Positions 1 to 8,997 of a stretch of DNA of 64,000 nucleotides are shown in pieces. The stretch is from Pseudoduganella violacea. Its GTDB lineage: Bacteria; Pseudomonadota; Gammaproteobacteria; Burkholderiales; Burkholderiaceae_D. The notes below the pieces were generated by a model that was given only the letters and a program-made list of their open reading frames with translations, had not been told where the DNA came from and made no database searches. Position 1 is the stretch's first letter. Every line of letters begins with the position of its first letter. The stretch spans positions 124,001 through 188,000 of the forward strand of contig NZ_JACHXD010000011.1 in assembly GCF_014191875.1 (NCBI RefSeq), read 5' to 3'. Made by a program: the position numbers and the translations under genes.

Positions 1-2
1 AG

Positions 3-1373
3 ACCTATACCGTGGCCCGTCTTCTGGCCCTGCTGTTCGCGATGGCGGGAGCGCAGGCGGGCGGGCTGCGCATCGCCTTGGCCGCGCCGACCGGCAAGGC
101 GGCGGCGCGCCTGAAGCAATCCATCGACCACGCCCTCGACACCCTGGCGGGCAAGGTCGGCGCCGCGCTGCCGCTGCGCGAGCTGGCCGGGCGCATGGGT
201 GCGGCGCGCACCTTGCATAGTCTGCTCGGCGCGCGGCCCGACACGCGCAGCTTCCAGCACCACGCCGGCAATCCGCTCGATGTGGACGTGCTGATCGTCG
301 ACGAAGCCTCGATGGTGCATCTGGAGATGATGGCGGCGCTGCTGGCGGCGCTGCCGCCGCACGCGCGCCTGATCCTGCTGGGCGACAAAGACCAATTGGC
401 CTCGGTCGAAGCAGGCGCGGTGCTGGGCGACTTATGCCACGACGCGGAAGCGGGCCGCTACAGCGCCGCCACGCTGGATTATGTGGCCGCCGCCAGCGGC
501 CAGCAGATTCCCGCCGCCTTCCTCGATGCCGCCGGCGGCGCACTGGCCCAGCAAACCGTGATGCTGCGCCAGAGCCGCCGTTTCGGCGGCCCGATCGGCG
601 CCTTGGCCACGGCCGTCAACCAGGGCGACGCCGAAGCGGCGCGCAGCGTCCTGCGCGGCGACAGCGGCGGACAACTGCTGTGGATGGAAGCGGCGCAGCT
701 GCCCGAGGTGCTGAAGCTGGCCGTGCAAGGCCGCGAAGGCGCGGGCAGCGGCTACCAACAGTATCTGCGGCTGCTGCAGGCCGGCCAGACGGCGGCCATG
801 GAAGGCGGTCCCGATGTGCATGAAGCCTGGGCGCGCGACGTGCTCAAGAGCTTCGAAGCCTTCCGCCTGCTGTGCGCCGTGCGCGAAGGCGAGTGGGGCG
901 TGACGGGCTTGAACGAAGCGATCGAACAGCGGCTGGAAGCGGCGGGCCTGATACGCCGTCGCGGCGAATGGTATGTGGGACGGCCGGTCATGGTCACGCG
1001 CAACGATTACGGCGCCGGCGTTTTCAATGGCGATATCGGCTTGGCGCTGCCCGATCCGCTGCGTCCCGGTTCCCTGCGCGTCTATTTCTCCGAAGGCGAA
1101 GCCGTGCGCAGCGTGCTGGCGACGCGCCTGCGCAATGTCGAAACCGCGTTCGCGATGACGGTACACAAATCGCAAGGCTCCGAATTCCGCCACACGGTGC
1201 TGGTGCTGCCGCGCGAAGGCGGCTCGGTCCTGGCGCGCGAGCTGATTTACACCGGCATTACGCGCGCCCGCGAATACTTCACCCTGGCAACGCCCAGCGC
1301 CCACATCCTGGCCGAAGCCATCGCCGAGCGCACCCACCGCGCCAGCGGCCTGCGCGCCCAGATCGCCGGCTAA
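3..1373 (+). CDS. recD: RecD, exonuclease V alpha subunit (3' part)
   Basis: C-terminal 456 residues of the RecD helicase subunit of RecBCD, which unwinds and processes double-strand breaks. The reading frame is open at the window edge, so the start and the Walker A GKT lie upstream; the first residues (TYTVARLLA) are what normally follows GKT. Seen: Walker B VLIVDEAS, helicase motif GDKDQLASVEAG, and C-terminal motifs TVHKSQGSEF and YTGITRARE, all typical of superfamily 1B RecD. It ends 14 bp from the convergent peptidase gene. Family assignment is secure; only the 5' part is missing. Confidence 0.95.
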   Translation, partial: TYTVARLLALLFAMAGAQAGGLRIALAAPTGKAAARLKQSIDHALDTLAGKVGAALPLRELAGRMGAARTLHSLLGARPDTRSFQHHAGNPLDVDVLIVDEASMVHLEMMAALLAALPPHARLILLGDKDQLASVEAGAVLGDLCHDAEAGRYSAATLDYVAAASGQQIPAAFLDAAGGALAQQTVMLRQSRRFGGPIGALATAVNQGDAEAARSVLRGDSGGQLLWMEAAQLPEVLKLAVQGREGAGSGYQQYLRLLQAGQTAAMEGGPDVHEAWARDVLKSFEAFRLLCAVREGEWGVTGLNEAIEQRLEAAGLIRRRGEWYVGRPVMVTRNDYGAGVFNGDIGLALPDPLRPGSLRVYFSEGEAVRSVLATRLRNVETAFAMTVHKSQGSEFRHTVLVLPREGGSVLARELIYTGITRAREYFTLATPSAHILAEAIAERTHRASGLRAQIAG

Positions 1374-1387
1374 GCCCCAGTCCCGCC

Positions 1388-2257
1388 TTACATGGCGGCG
1401 CGGCGGCGGCGCGGGGTGCTGCGGGCGGCTTTTTTGCGGCCAGTGCTGGCTTTGAGCACTTTCGGTTCGTCGGCGCCGGTCAGCAGGCGGCGGATGTTCA
1501 GGGCGTCCATGACGCGCGCGGAGTTGGCCTTGGCGTTCAGCAGCACCAGGGTGGCGTTCTTGCCGGCGGCCTTGATGCGCATGATCAGGCAGCGTCCGGC
1601 TTCTTCGGTGTAGCCGGTCTTGGACAGGTCGATGTCCCAGCCTTTGGCGCCGACCAGGCGGTTGGTGTTGTGATATTCCACCTTGCGTCCCTTGATGTCG
1701 ATGACTTCCTTGGTGTCGGTGGTGTAGCGCCGTATCGTCGGGTAGTTGGCGGCCGCTTCGGCCATTTTGACCAGGTCGGCGGCGGTCGAGGTATTGTTCG
1801 GCGACAGGCCGGTCGGCTCTTCGATGCGGGTGTTGCTCAGGCCGAGCGTGCGGATCTTGGCGTTGACGGCGGCCTTGAAGGCGGTCGGGCCGCCCGGGTA
1901 GGTACGTGCCAGCGAGGCGGCGGCACGGTTGTCGGAGGACATCAGGGCCAGCTGCAGCACGTCGCCGCGCGCAATGGTGGCGCCGACCGGCACGCGCGAG
2001 GTGCTGTGCTTGATGTTGTCGACGTCGTCCTTGTCGATGCTGATGGGTTCTTCCATGTCGAGCTTGGAGTCGAGCACCACCATGGCGGTCATCAGTTTGG
2101 TCAGCGAGGCGATGGGCACGACGACGTTGGCGTTCTTTTCCAGCAGGACTTTGCCGGTGCCTTCTTCCACCACCAGCACGGACTGTGAACCCAGCGGCAC
2201 AGCCATAGCGGCGGCAGAGAATGACAGCAGCAGGGCTGCGGTAATTTTCTTGATCAT
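1388..2257 (-). CDS. pbpG: D-alanyl-D-alanine endopeptidase (PBP7 / peptidase S11)
   Basis: Periplasmic penicillin-binding protein that cleaves D-Ala cross-links in peptidoglycan. The 289-residue protein starts at MIKKITAALL, giving a clean signal peptide (cut near AMA-VPLG); the in-frame upstream extension has no secretory character and was not used. The serine peptidase triad motifs are present: SLTK (S51, K54), SDN (108-110) and KTG (213-215). The length fits PBP7/PbpG rather than the longer DacA/DacC. The C-terminus is basic (KKAARSTPRRRRAAM). It converges with recD and appears monocistronic. A perfect 11-bp palindrome, TCTAGTCTAGA at 2371-2381, lies in its upstream region; its role is unknown. 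Confidence 0.92.
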   Translation of the reverse strand: MIKKITAALLLSFSAAAMAVPLGSQSVLVVEEGTGKVLLEKNANVVVPIASLTKLMTAMVVLDSKLDMEEPISIDKDDVDNIKHSTSRVPVGATIARGDVLQLALMSSDNRAAASLARTYPGGPTAFKAAVNAKIRTLGLSNTRIEEPTGLSPNNTSTAADLVKMAEAAANYPTIRRYTTDTKEVIDIKGRKVEYHNTNRLVGAKGWDIDLSKTGYTEEAGRCLIMRIKAAGKNATLVLLNAKANSARVMDALNIRRLLTGADEPKVLKASTGRKKAARSTPRRRRAAM

Positions 2258-2552
2258 TTGATATGTATTCGGGGAAGCGGCAAAACAAAGGCGCCCGGAA
2301 ACGGACGCCACGCGAAATTCTGTCTATGAGGCAATATTTGTGCGACTTAGACGATAACATTAAAGTGATTTCTAGTCTAGATGCCGGCCGCTGCCGGTGC
2401 GAAATTCCTGTCCCGTTTCCCGCCACGCTTCCGCTGTCGCTTTCTTGCCCGGCTATTAAGCTTGGTAGTTCACCACGCCCAGTGTTTTTGAAATACTTAA
2501 CCAGTAGTTAATTCTAAGCTGGCAACATGCACCATCTCACTGGGAGACGTCA

Positions 2553-2780
2553 ATGAAGTCGGTAAGCCCTGTGCATCACCTCGCTACCTTCCGCAAATGC
2601 CTGGTCGGCCTGCTGGCTGCCCTGGCCGCCACGGCCGTCTTCGCCGGGTCGGCCACCTACACTTACGACAGCCTGGGACGCGTCACCAAGATCGTCTACA
2701 GCAATGGCGTGGTCATCACCTATACCTATGACGCCGCTGGCAACCGCAGCACGTATGTGGTGACCGGCGCTCCATCCTGA
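2553..2780 (+). CDS. Small secreted YD-repeat (RHS-like) protein
   Basis: A 75-residue protein with an N-terminal signal peptide (hydrophobic LVGLLAALAATAVFAG, residues about 19-34) followed by two YD-type repeat units, TYTYDSLGRVTKI and TYTYDAAGNRS, and a stop. It has a good ribosome site (GGGAG) upstream. This is a complete short gene and not a decayed RHS end: it has its own start, signal and stop, and lies 82 bp upstream of a full-length RHS gene on the same strand. Function unknown. It could be a decoy, chaperone or adaptor for the big RHS shell, or a relic of duplication; this is inference. Confidence 0.7.
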   Translation: MKSVSPVHHLATFRKCLVGLLAALAATAVFAGSATYTYDSLGRVTKIVYSNGVVITYTYDAAGNRSTYVVTGAPS

Positions 2781-2862
2781 GTTCAATTCATGAGGCCACG
2801 GCATGCCGCTGCGCGGCAGGCCTCGGCGCGCACCGAACTACCACGAGATACAGGGGATAAGA

Positions 2863-5800
2863 ATGTCGAAATTCAAATGCCTAGGCATAGGCGTGCTGGC
2901 GGCCCTTGGCTGGGGCAGCGCCCATGCCGACGGGAATATCCGCTTTGGCGGCACGCCCGCCATTGCCTATGAACAAAAGGGGACGGCCGCCGAGGAGGCG
3001 GGCAAGTCCGGCCAGCAGCCCGGCTTTAACCGCGCCGTCCTGCCGCCGGTGTCGCCGGAGGAGTCGGAAAAAGCCATCTGGTCGCGCCAGATCGGGCGCA
3101 TGAACCAGGGCGTTGCGCCCCTGCTGCGCAGTGCCAAGGGCGCCAAGGTGAGCGCCGCCCGGGTCGCGGGCGACACCGCGCCCACCGGTCCGGCCTCGAT
3201 TGCCGAGCTGGCGCGGGCGCTGCGCGGCAATCCGGACTTGATCTACGAATATGTGCGCAACAATATCGAGTATCTGCCGACCTGGGGCATCCAGAAAGGC
3301 GAGTTTGGCGCGCTGCTGGACAACCAGGGCACGGCCTTCGACCAGGCCGCCCTGATGATCGCCCTGTTGCGCCAGTCCGGCTATACCGCGAGCTTCGTGA
3401 AAGGCCGCATCAGCCTGACCGCAGCCCAGTTGCGCGATTGGATCGGCGCCGATCCGAGCAAGATTTGCGCCGTGCTGAACCAGTTGGGCAGCGGCCAGAT
3501 CCCCACCTCATCCGTGATTGCGACCGCCGCCGGCAGCTGTCCGGGGTCGAGCGCGGCGCTGGTGAGTTTGAAGGTCGACCACGTCTGGGTGAAGGCGGTC
3601 ATCGGCGGCACCAGCTATTACTTCGATCCGAGCTTCAAGCCGCACGCGGAGGTCAGCGGCATCAATGTGGCGACGGCCAGCGGCTACAACGCGGCCAGCT
3701 TCATGAGCGCCGCCACGGCCGGCGCCACCATCACCGGCGACTATGTGCAGGGCATTAACCGCAGCAATGTGCGCAACAGCCTGAGCACCTATGCCAATAA
3801 TCTGGCCAGCTATCTGCGCAGCAACAAGCCCGCCGCCACGCTCGACGACGTGATCGGCGGCGCGCGCATCACGCCCTATGAGGGCGCCGCACTGCGCCAG
3901 ACCAGCCTGCCGTACCAGGACAGCTCGGTGGCGCTGACTGAGTGGACCGATGTGCCGGCCAACTACAAGCCCACCTTGCGCGTGCAATACCAGGGCATCG
4001 ACCAGACGTTCAGCTCGGACGCCATTTACGGCCGCCGTCTGACGATCAGTTATAACGCCTCGAACCAGCCGCTGCTCTCGCTGGACGGCGCGGTGCTGGC
4101 CACCGGCACGGCGACCACCCCGGGCACTTATGGCGCGGTGGCCCTGACCGTGACCCACGGCGCCTATGCCAATGCCTTTGCCAACCAGGCGTTCAGCCAG
4201 CAGGTCAAGGCGGGCGGCACCTTCCTGATCGGCAACGGCTGGGGCAGCGCCGGACGCGGCATCGTCGACCTGCACCGCAGCCGGCTGGAGCAGGCCGTGG
4301 CCGGCGGCGCGGCGGCCGGCTCGGAGCCGGCCCTCGGTTCCAGCCTGGCCGTGCTGTCGTCGAGCTGGATCGCCCAGGTCAACCATTCAAACTACATCAC
4401 CGACCGCCTGGCGCGCACCAAGACGCTGTTCCACCACCAGATCGGCATTGCCGGCTACAACACGGCCGCCTTCGTCGATTTGCCGGGCAATATGCTGAGC
4501 GTGGTCAGCCTGGACGGCAATAAGGACAAGGAAGCGGCCGTCTTCTTCAGCGCTTCCATGCACTCGAGCATTTTCGAGTCGACGGCGGTGCAGCAGACCA
4601 CCGGCGGCAGCGCGGTCTCGACGGTCAAGCTGATCGACCTGGCTGTGGCCGCCAACGACCGCATCTATGACGCCAAGGCCGCCAACTACGCCGCGGCCGT
4701 GCAACCCAATCTGGTCGGTTGCACGGCCTGGCAGGCCGGCTTCCAGAGCGCGGTCAACAGCGGCCGGCGCCTGATCCTGCCGGCGCGCTGCACCTTGAAC
4801 GAGGGCAGCTGGACCGGCGGCGGCTATTACAGCATCCTGGTCAGCGCCAACAGTTCCAGCATCGGCGCCATCATCAGCGGCGGCCTGGCCGGCGGTTTCT
4901 CGACCAGCCCGCAGCCGCCCGCCACCACCAACAGCAATACGGTGCGCAATACCCAAAGCCCGAGCGTGCTGCTGCCCTACACCGGTTCGAGCTTCGGCGA
5001 TCCGATCGATATGACCAAGGGCCATTACCTGTATACGCATACGGACTTGAGCAGCGGCGTCGGCGAATTCCCGATGAGCCTGGCCTTTACCCGCGCCTAC
5101 ACTTCGGCCAGCCGGACCCAGGACAGCGGCCTGGGCCTGGGATGGACCAGCAATTTCGATTCCACCGTCAGCGTTGCTTCCGACGGTTTCCAGGGCATGG
5201 GCGAGGATGCGGGCCTGGATGCGGTGCAGGCCGTCGCCGAAAAAATGGTCTCGCTGGACCTGATGGGCGATGTGGCCAAGCCGGTCAGCAATATGGTGAT
5301 CGCGACCTTGGCCCAGCGGTGGTTCGGCGAGCAAATCACCGGTAATACCGTGGTGGTGAAGCAGGGCATGAACGGCGAAGTCTTCGTCAAGTTGGCCGAT
5401 GGCTCGTATAGCGCGCCGCCCGGCAGCTCTTCCCGGCTGAGCCTGAACGGCGACGGCACGTACAACTATGAAACGGTGAACAAGGCCAATCTGAGCTTCA
5501 ACAGCGCCGGCAAGCTGGCCACCTACCGCCATCCGGGCGGGGTGCAGGTGCGCTTCAGCTACAGCGGCAATCTGCTGAGCCAGGTGAGCAACAGCCTGGG
5601 CCGGGTCCTGAGCTTTAACAACACCGGTGGTCGCATCAGCTCGGTATCGGACGGCAGCCGCACGGTCAGCTTTGCCTATGATGGCAACGGCAATCTGAGC
5701 ACCTATACCAATGCGCTGAGCCAGGTGACCAGCTACCAGTACGATTTGCCGGGGCGGATGACCAAGAACTTCAACCCGGGCGCGCCCAGCGTCGCCGTGG

Positions 5801-8800
5801 TCAACAATGTGTACGACAGCCTGGGCCGGGTGCAGAGCCAGACCAATGCCAACGGCAAGCTGTACACCTATTACTTCGCCGGCTCGCGCTCGGAGGAGGT
5901 GGGGCCGTACAACCAGAGCCTGGTGTCCTATGTCGACGCGCAGGGCAAGATCCTGAAATCGCTCGATCCGCTCGGTCGCGCCACGGTCAACAGCTATGAC
6001 GGCCACTCGCGCCTGGTGCGTTCGGTCCTGCCGGAAGGCAACGCCATCGAGTACGAGTACGACGACGCGCCCTGCGCGGCGCAGTTGCGCTGCACGCACA
6101 ATGTGAAGACCATCCGCCGTCTGGCCAAGCCCGGCAGCGGTCTGGCGCCCCTGGTCAGCAGCTTTACCTACGAGAGCAATTTCAACCGCGTGGCCAGCTC
6201 CACCGACCCGCGCCTGCAGACCACCAGCTTCACCTACACGGCCGATGGCCATCCGCTGAGCGTGACGGCGCCGGCCGACGCCCAGGGCGTGCAGCCGGTG
6301 ACGAGCTATGCTTACGGCAGTTATAGTCCAAGCGGCTTCCCGGCCTTCACGCTGCAAACCTCGGTGAGCAGCAAGATTTCGCCGTCGGCCACCACCGTCA
6401 CCAGCTATAGCTACAACGCCGGCAATAAATTCGTGCCGCAGACGACGGTGCTCGACGCCGGCGGCCTGAACCTGACGTCGACCTTCACCTATGACGCGGT
6501 CGGCAATGTGATCCTGGTCGATGGGCCGCGCACGGACGTGAGCGACACCGTGGCCTCCAGCTATGACGCTGAGCGCCGCCCGCTGCAAGTGAGCGACGCC
6601 TTGGGCAAGGTGAGCCGGAATGCCTACGATGCCGACGGCCGCCTGCTGCGCACGGCAGCCCAGATCGGCGGCCAGTGGCTGGTCAGCTGCAACAGCTACA
6701 CGGTCAGTGGCCGCCTGCTGAAGTCCTGGGGACCGGCCCAGACCACGTCCGACACCGTGTGCCCGGCCGCGGCCGCACCGGTGACGGTGATCGATTACGC
6801 GTATGACGATCTGGACCGGCAAACGCGGGTCATTGCCAACCTGACGGCGGCCGAAGGCGGCAACCGCATCACCGAAACGGCCTACTATCCGGATAGCGCG
6901 GTGCAGAGCGTGAGCCGGGCCGTCGGCAGCGCCGACGCCCAGGTGTATGCCAGTTATACCTACACGCCAAACGGCAATCTGGCCAGCGTCAAGGATGCGC
7001 GCAATAACCTGACCAGCTACTTGTACGACGGCCACGATCGCCGCAGCAAGACCCAGTTCCCCGACAAGGTGGCAGCCAATACCTCGTCGGCCACCGATGT
7101 CGAGCTGTATGGCTATGACAATAACAGCAATCTGGTCTCCTTCACCAAGCGTAACGGCCAGCTGATCACGGCCAGCTACGACAATCTGGGCCGCGTGGTC
7201 GGCCGCAGCTACCCGCAAGCGGCCGACAACACCAGCTATACCTATGACCTGCTGTCGCGCCAGATCGGCGCCCAGTACGTCAACGGCAGCCACGGCGTGG
7301 TGTCCGCCTATGACAACGCGGGCCGCCTGGTGAGCACCAGCGCTGGCGGCAAGACCCTGAGCTTCCAATACGACGCGCATGGCAACCGTATCCGCACCAC
7401 CTGGCCGGAGGCGACCCCGTTCTACGTGACCACCGAGTACGATGCCTTGAACCGGCCGACCGCGATCAAGGAGCAGGGCAGCGTGCTGCTGGCCAGCTAT
7501 GCCTATGACGAGCTGTCGCGGCGCAGCACGGTCACCCTGGGCAACGGCACCAGCACCAGCTATGGCTACTCGGCCCAGGACAAGCTGGTCAGCCTGACCC
7601 ACAATCTGGCGGGCACGGCCCAGGACATCAGCTGGACCTTCAACCGTAACCAGGCCCAGGACATCATTGCCCATGCCTGGAGCAATGACATCTACCAGTG
7701 GACCGGCTACCGCAACGGCAGCCGCAGCTATGCCGCCAACGGCCTGAACCAGTACACCAGCGCGGCCGGCAGCACTATCAGCCACGATGGCAACGGCAAT
7801 ATCAGCGGCGACGGCGTCTGGACCTATGCCTACGACGCGGAAAACCGCCTGCGCAGCGCCAGCAAGAGCGGCCTGGCGGCAACGCTGGAATACGATGCGG
7901 CGGGCCGCCTGCGCCAGAGCGTGATCGGCGGCGCGACCAGCAACCTGCTGTATGTGGGCACGGAATTGCTGGCAGAGTATGACGGCGCCGGCAATCTGCA
8001 GCGCCGCCACGTGCACGGTCCGGGTACGGATGAACCGCTGGTCAGCTACGCGGGCGCCGGCACGGCTGGCAAAACCTGGTTGTACGCCGACCACCTCGGT
8101 TCGGTGGTGGCGCTGGCGGATGGCGCGGGCAACAGCACGGCGACCCAGACCTATGGCCCGTACGGCGAGCCGGGCGGTGCCCCGGGCGGCCGTTTCGGCT
8201 ACACCGGCCAACAGTATCTCGGCGAGCTGGGACTGTCTTACTACAAGGCGCGCTTCTACTCGCCGGCGCTGGGCCGCTTCCTGCAGACCGATTCGATCGG
8301 CTATGCCGATGATATGAATCTGTACGGCTATGTCGGCAGCAATCCCCTGAATCAGACCGACCCGACCGGCCATTGCCCCTGGTGCATCGGCGGCGTCACC
8401 AGCGTGCTGATGGGCGGCGCCATCCGCTACGTGACGTCGGGCGGCAACTGGAGCGCCGTGCTCGATCCCAAGGCCGTGCTGGTGGACGCGGCCCTGGGCG
8501 CGGCCGGTGCCGGTCTGGCCAACAAGGTCAACCAGCTGCGCCGGCTCAAGGATGTGCCGGTTTCGCTGGGTACCAAATTGAGCGCCCAAGGCTCGACCAA
8601 ATTCGAGCAGGGCCTGTACCTGGCCGAGTCGAATGCCGGCAAATATGTCGGCCAGTCCGGCCAGATCACGACCCGCCTGGAGCAGCACGTGGCCAAGTCG
8701 CGCTTCGGCGCCGGCAGCGCCGAAGCGGCCGATGACGCCGTCCGGCTGGCGGTCGGCGGCGGCAAGACCTCGCGCGAAGTGGCCGAGCAGCGCGTGCTGA

Positions 8801-8994
8801 ACGCGATGGGCGGGCCGAATACGCCGGGCGTGCTGAACCGGGCCAATCCGGTGGGCGGCCGTCCCTGGTTGCTGAATAACCCCAGCCTCGGTGTGATTGA
8901 TGGTATCTTTGTACCGAATATCGGCAAGGGCTTGTCGGCTGGGATCGGCGCGGGCGTCGGTGCCGCGGACAATGCGCTCAGCTGCAGTAAATAA
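2863..8994 (+). CDS. Secreted RHS-repeat protein with Cys-less transglutaminase-like domain and GIY-YIG-like C-terminal domain
   Basis: A 2043-residue polymorphic-toxin-type protein. The start at MSKFKCLGIG gives a signal peptide (cut after SAHA); there is no PAAR domain, so Sec export is more likely than type VI loading. Order: signal peptide; transglutaminase-like fold (about 125-260) with H240 and D255 but A158 where the catalytic Cys should be; RHS/YD repeats (about 710-1780); RHS core signature (YKARFYSPALGRFLQTDSIG, then NLYGYVGSNPLNQTDPTG, about 1793-1836); a variable C-terminal domain of about 207 residues. That tip carries GLY (1917-1919), YVG (1928-1930), R1938 and H1942, the spacing of a GIY-YIG nuclease. 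RHS family is secure; the nuclease call is moderately sure. Confidence 0.9.
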   Translation: MSKFKCLGIGVLAALGWGSAHADGNIRFGGTPAIAYEQKGTAAEEAGKSGQQPGFNRAVLPPVSPEESEKAIWSRQIGRMNQGVAPLLRSAKGAKVSAARVAGDTAPTGPASIAELARALRGNPDLIYEYVRNNIEYLPTWGIQKGEFGALLDNQGTAFDQAALMIALLRQSGYTASFVKGRISLTAAQLRDWIGADPSKICAVLNQLGSGQIPTSSVIATAAGSCPGSSAALVSLKVDHVWVKAVIGGTSYYFDPSFKPHAEVSGINVATASGYNAASFMSAATAGATITGDYVQGINRSNVRNSLSTYANNLASYLRSNKPAATLDDVIGGARITPYEGAALRQTSLPYQDSSVALTEWTDVPANYKPTLRVQYQGIDQTFSSDAIYGRRLTISYNASNQPLLSLDGAVLATGTATTPGTYGAVALTVTHGAYANAFANQAFSQQVKAGGTFLIGNGWGSAGRGIVDLHRSRLEQAVAGGAAAGSEPALGSSLAVLSSSWIAQVNHSNYITDRLARTKTLFHHQIGIAGYNTAAFVDLPGNMLSVVSLDGNKDKEAAVFFSASMHSSIFESTAVQQTTGGSAVSTVKLIDLAVAANDRIYDAKAANYAAAVQPNLVGCTAWQAGFQSAVNSGRRLILPARCTLNEGSWTGGGYYSILVSANSSSIGAIISGGLAGGFSTSPQPPATTNSNTVRNTQSPSVLLPYTGSSFGDPIDMTKGHYLYTHTDLSSGVGEFPMSLAFTRAYTSASRTQDSGLGLGWTSNFDSTVSVASDGFQGMGEDAGLDAVQAVAEKMVSLDLMGDVAKPVSNMVIATLAQRWFGEQITGNTVVVKQGMNGEVFVKLADGSYSAPPGSSSRLSLNGDGTYNYETVNKANLSFNSAGKLATYRHPGGVQVRFSYSGNLLSQVSNSLGRVLSFNNTGGRISSVSDGSRTVSFAYDGNGNLSTYTNALSQVTSYQYDLPGRMTKNFNPGAPSVAVVNNVYDSLGRVQSQTNANGKLYTYYFAGSRSEEVGPYNQSLVSYVDAQGKILKSLDPLGRATVNSYDGHSRLVRSVLPEGNAIEYEYDDAPCAAQLRCTHNVKTIRRLAKPGSGLAPLVSSFTYESNFNRVASSTDPRLQTTSFTYTADGHPLSVTAPADAQGVQPVTSYAYGSYSPSGFPAFTLQTSVSSKISPSATTVTSYSYNAGNKFVPQTTVLDAGGLNLTSTFTYDAVGNVILVDGPRTDVSDTVASSYDAERRPLQVSDALGKVSRNAYDADGRLLRTAAQIGGQWLVSCNSYTVSGRLLKSWGPAQTTSDTVCPAAAAPVTVIDYAYDDLDRQTRVIANLTAAEGGNRITETAYYPDSAVQSVSRAVGSADAQVYASYTYTPNGNLASVKDARNNLTSYLYDGHDRRSKTQFPDKVAANTSSATDVELYGYDNNSNLVSFTKRNGQLITASYDNLGRVVGRSYPQAADNTSYTYDLLSRQIGAQYVNGSHGVVSAYDNAGRLVSTSAGGKTLSFQYDAHGNRIRTTWPEATPFYVTTEYDALNRPTAIKEQGSVLLASYAYDELSRRSTVTLGNGTSTSYGYSAQDKLVSLTHNLAGTAQDISWTFNRNQAQDIIAHAWSNDIYQWTGYRNGSRSYAANGLNQYTSAAGSTISHDGNGNISGDGVWTYAYDAENRLRSASKSGLAATLEYDAAGRLRQSVIGGATSNLLYVGTELLAEYDGAGNLQRRHVHGPGTDEPLVSYAGAGTAGKTWLYADHLGSVVALADGAGNSTATQTYGPYGEPGGAPGGRFGYTGQQYLGELGLSYYKARFYSPALGRFLQTDSIGYADDMNLYGYVGSNPLNQTDPTGHCPWCIGGVTSVLMGGAIRYVTSGGNWSAVLDPKAVLVDAALGAAGAGLANKVNQLRRLKDVPVSLGTKLSAQGSTKFEQGLYLAESNAGKYVGQSGQITTRLEQHVAKSRFGAGSAEAADDAVRLAVGGGKTSREVAEQRVLNAMGGPNTPGVLNRANPVGGRPWLLNNPSLGVIDGIFVPNIGKGLSAGIGAGVGAADNALSCSK

Positions 8995-8997
8995 ACC

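Noticed and set aside
2263..2511. An 82-codon frame between the peptidase and YD-repeat genes
   Set aside because: Basic, low-information translation, overlapping the peptidase promoter region; no ribosome site or family similarity.
4387..8688. A 1433-codon open frame on the minus strand inside the RHS gene
   Set aside because: Repeat-derived Ala/Val/Gly/Arg-rich translation with no start context; caused by regular codon use in the RHS repeats.
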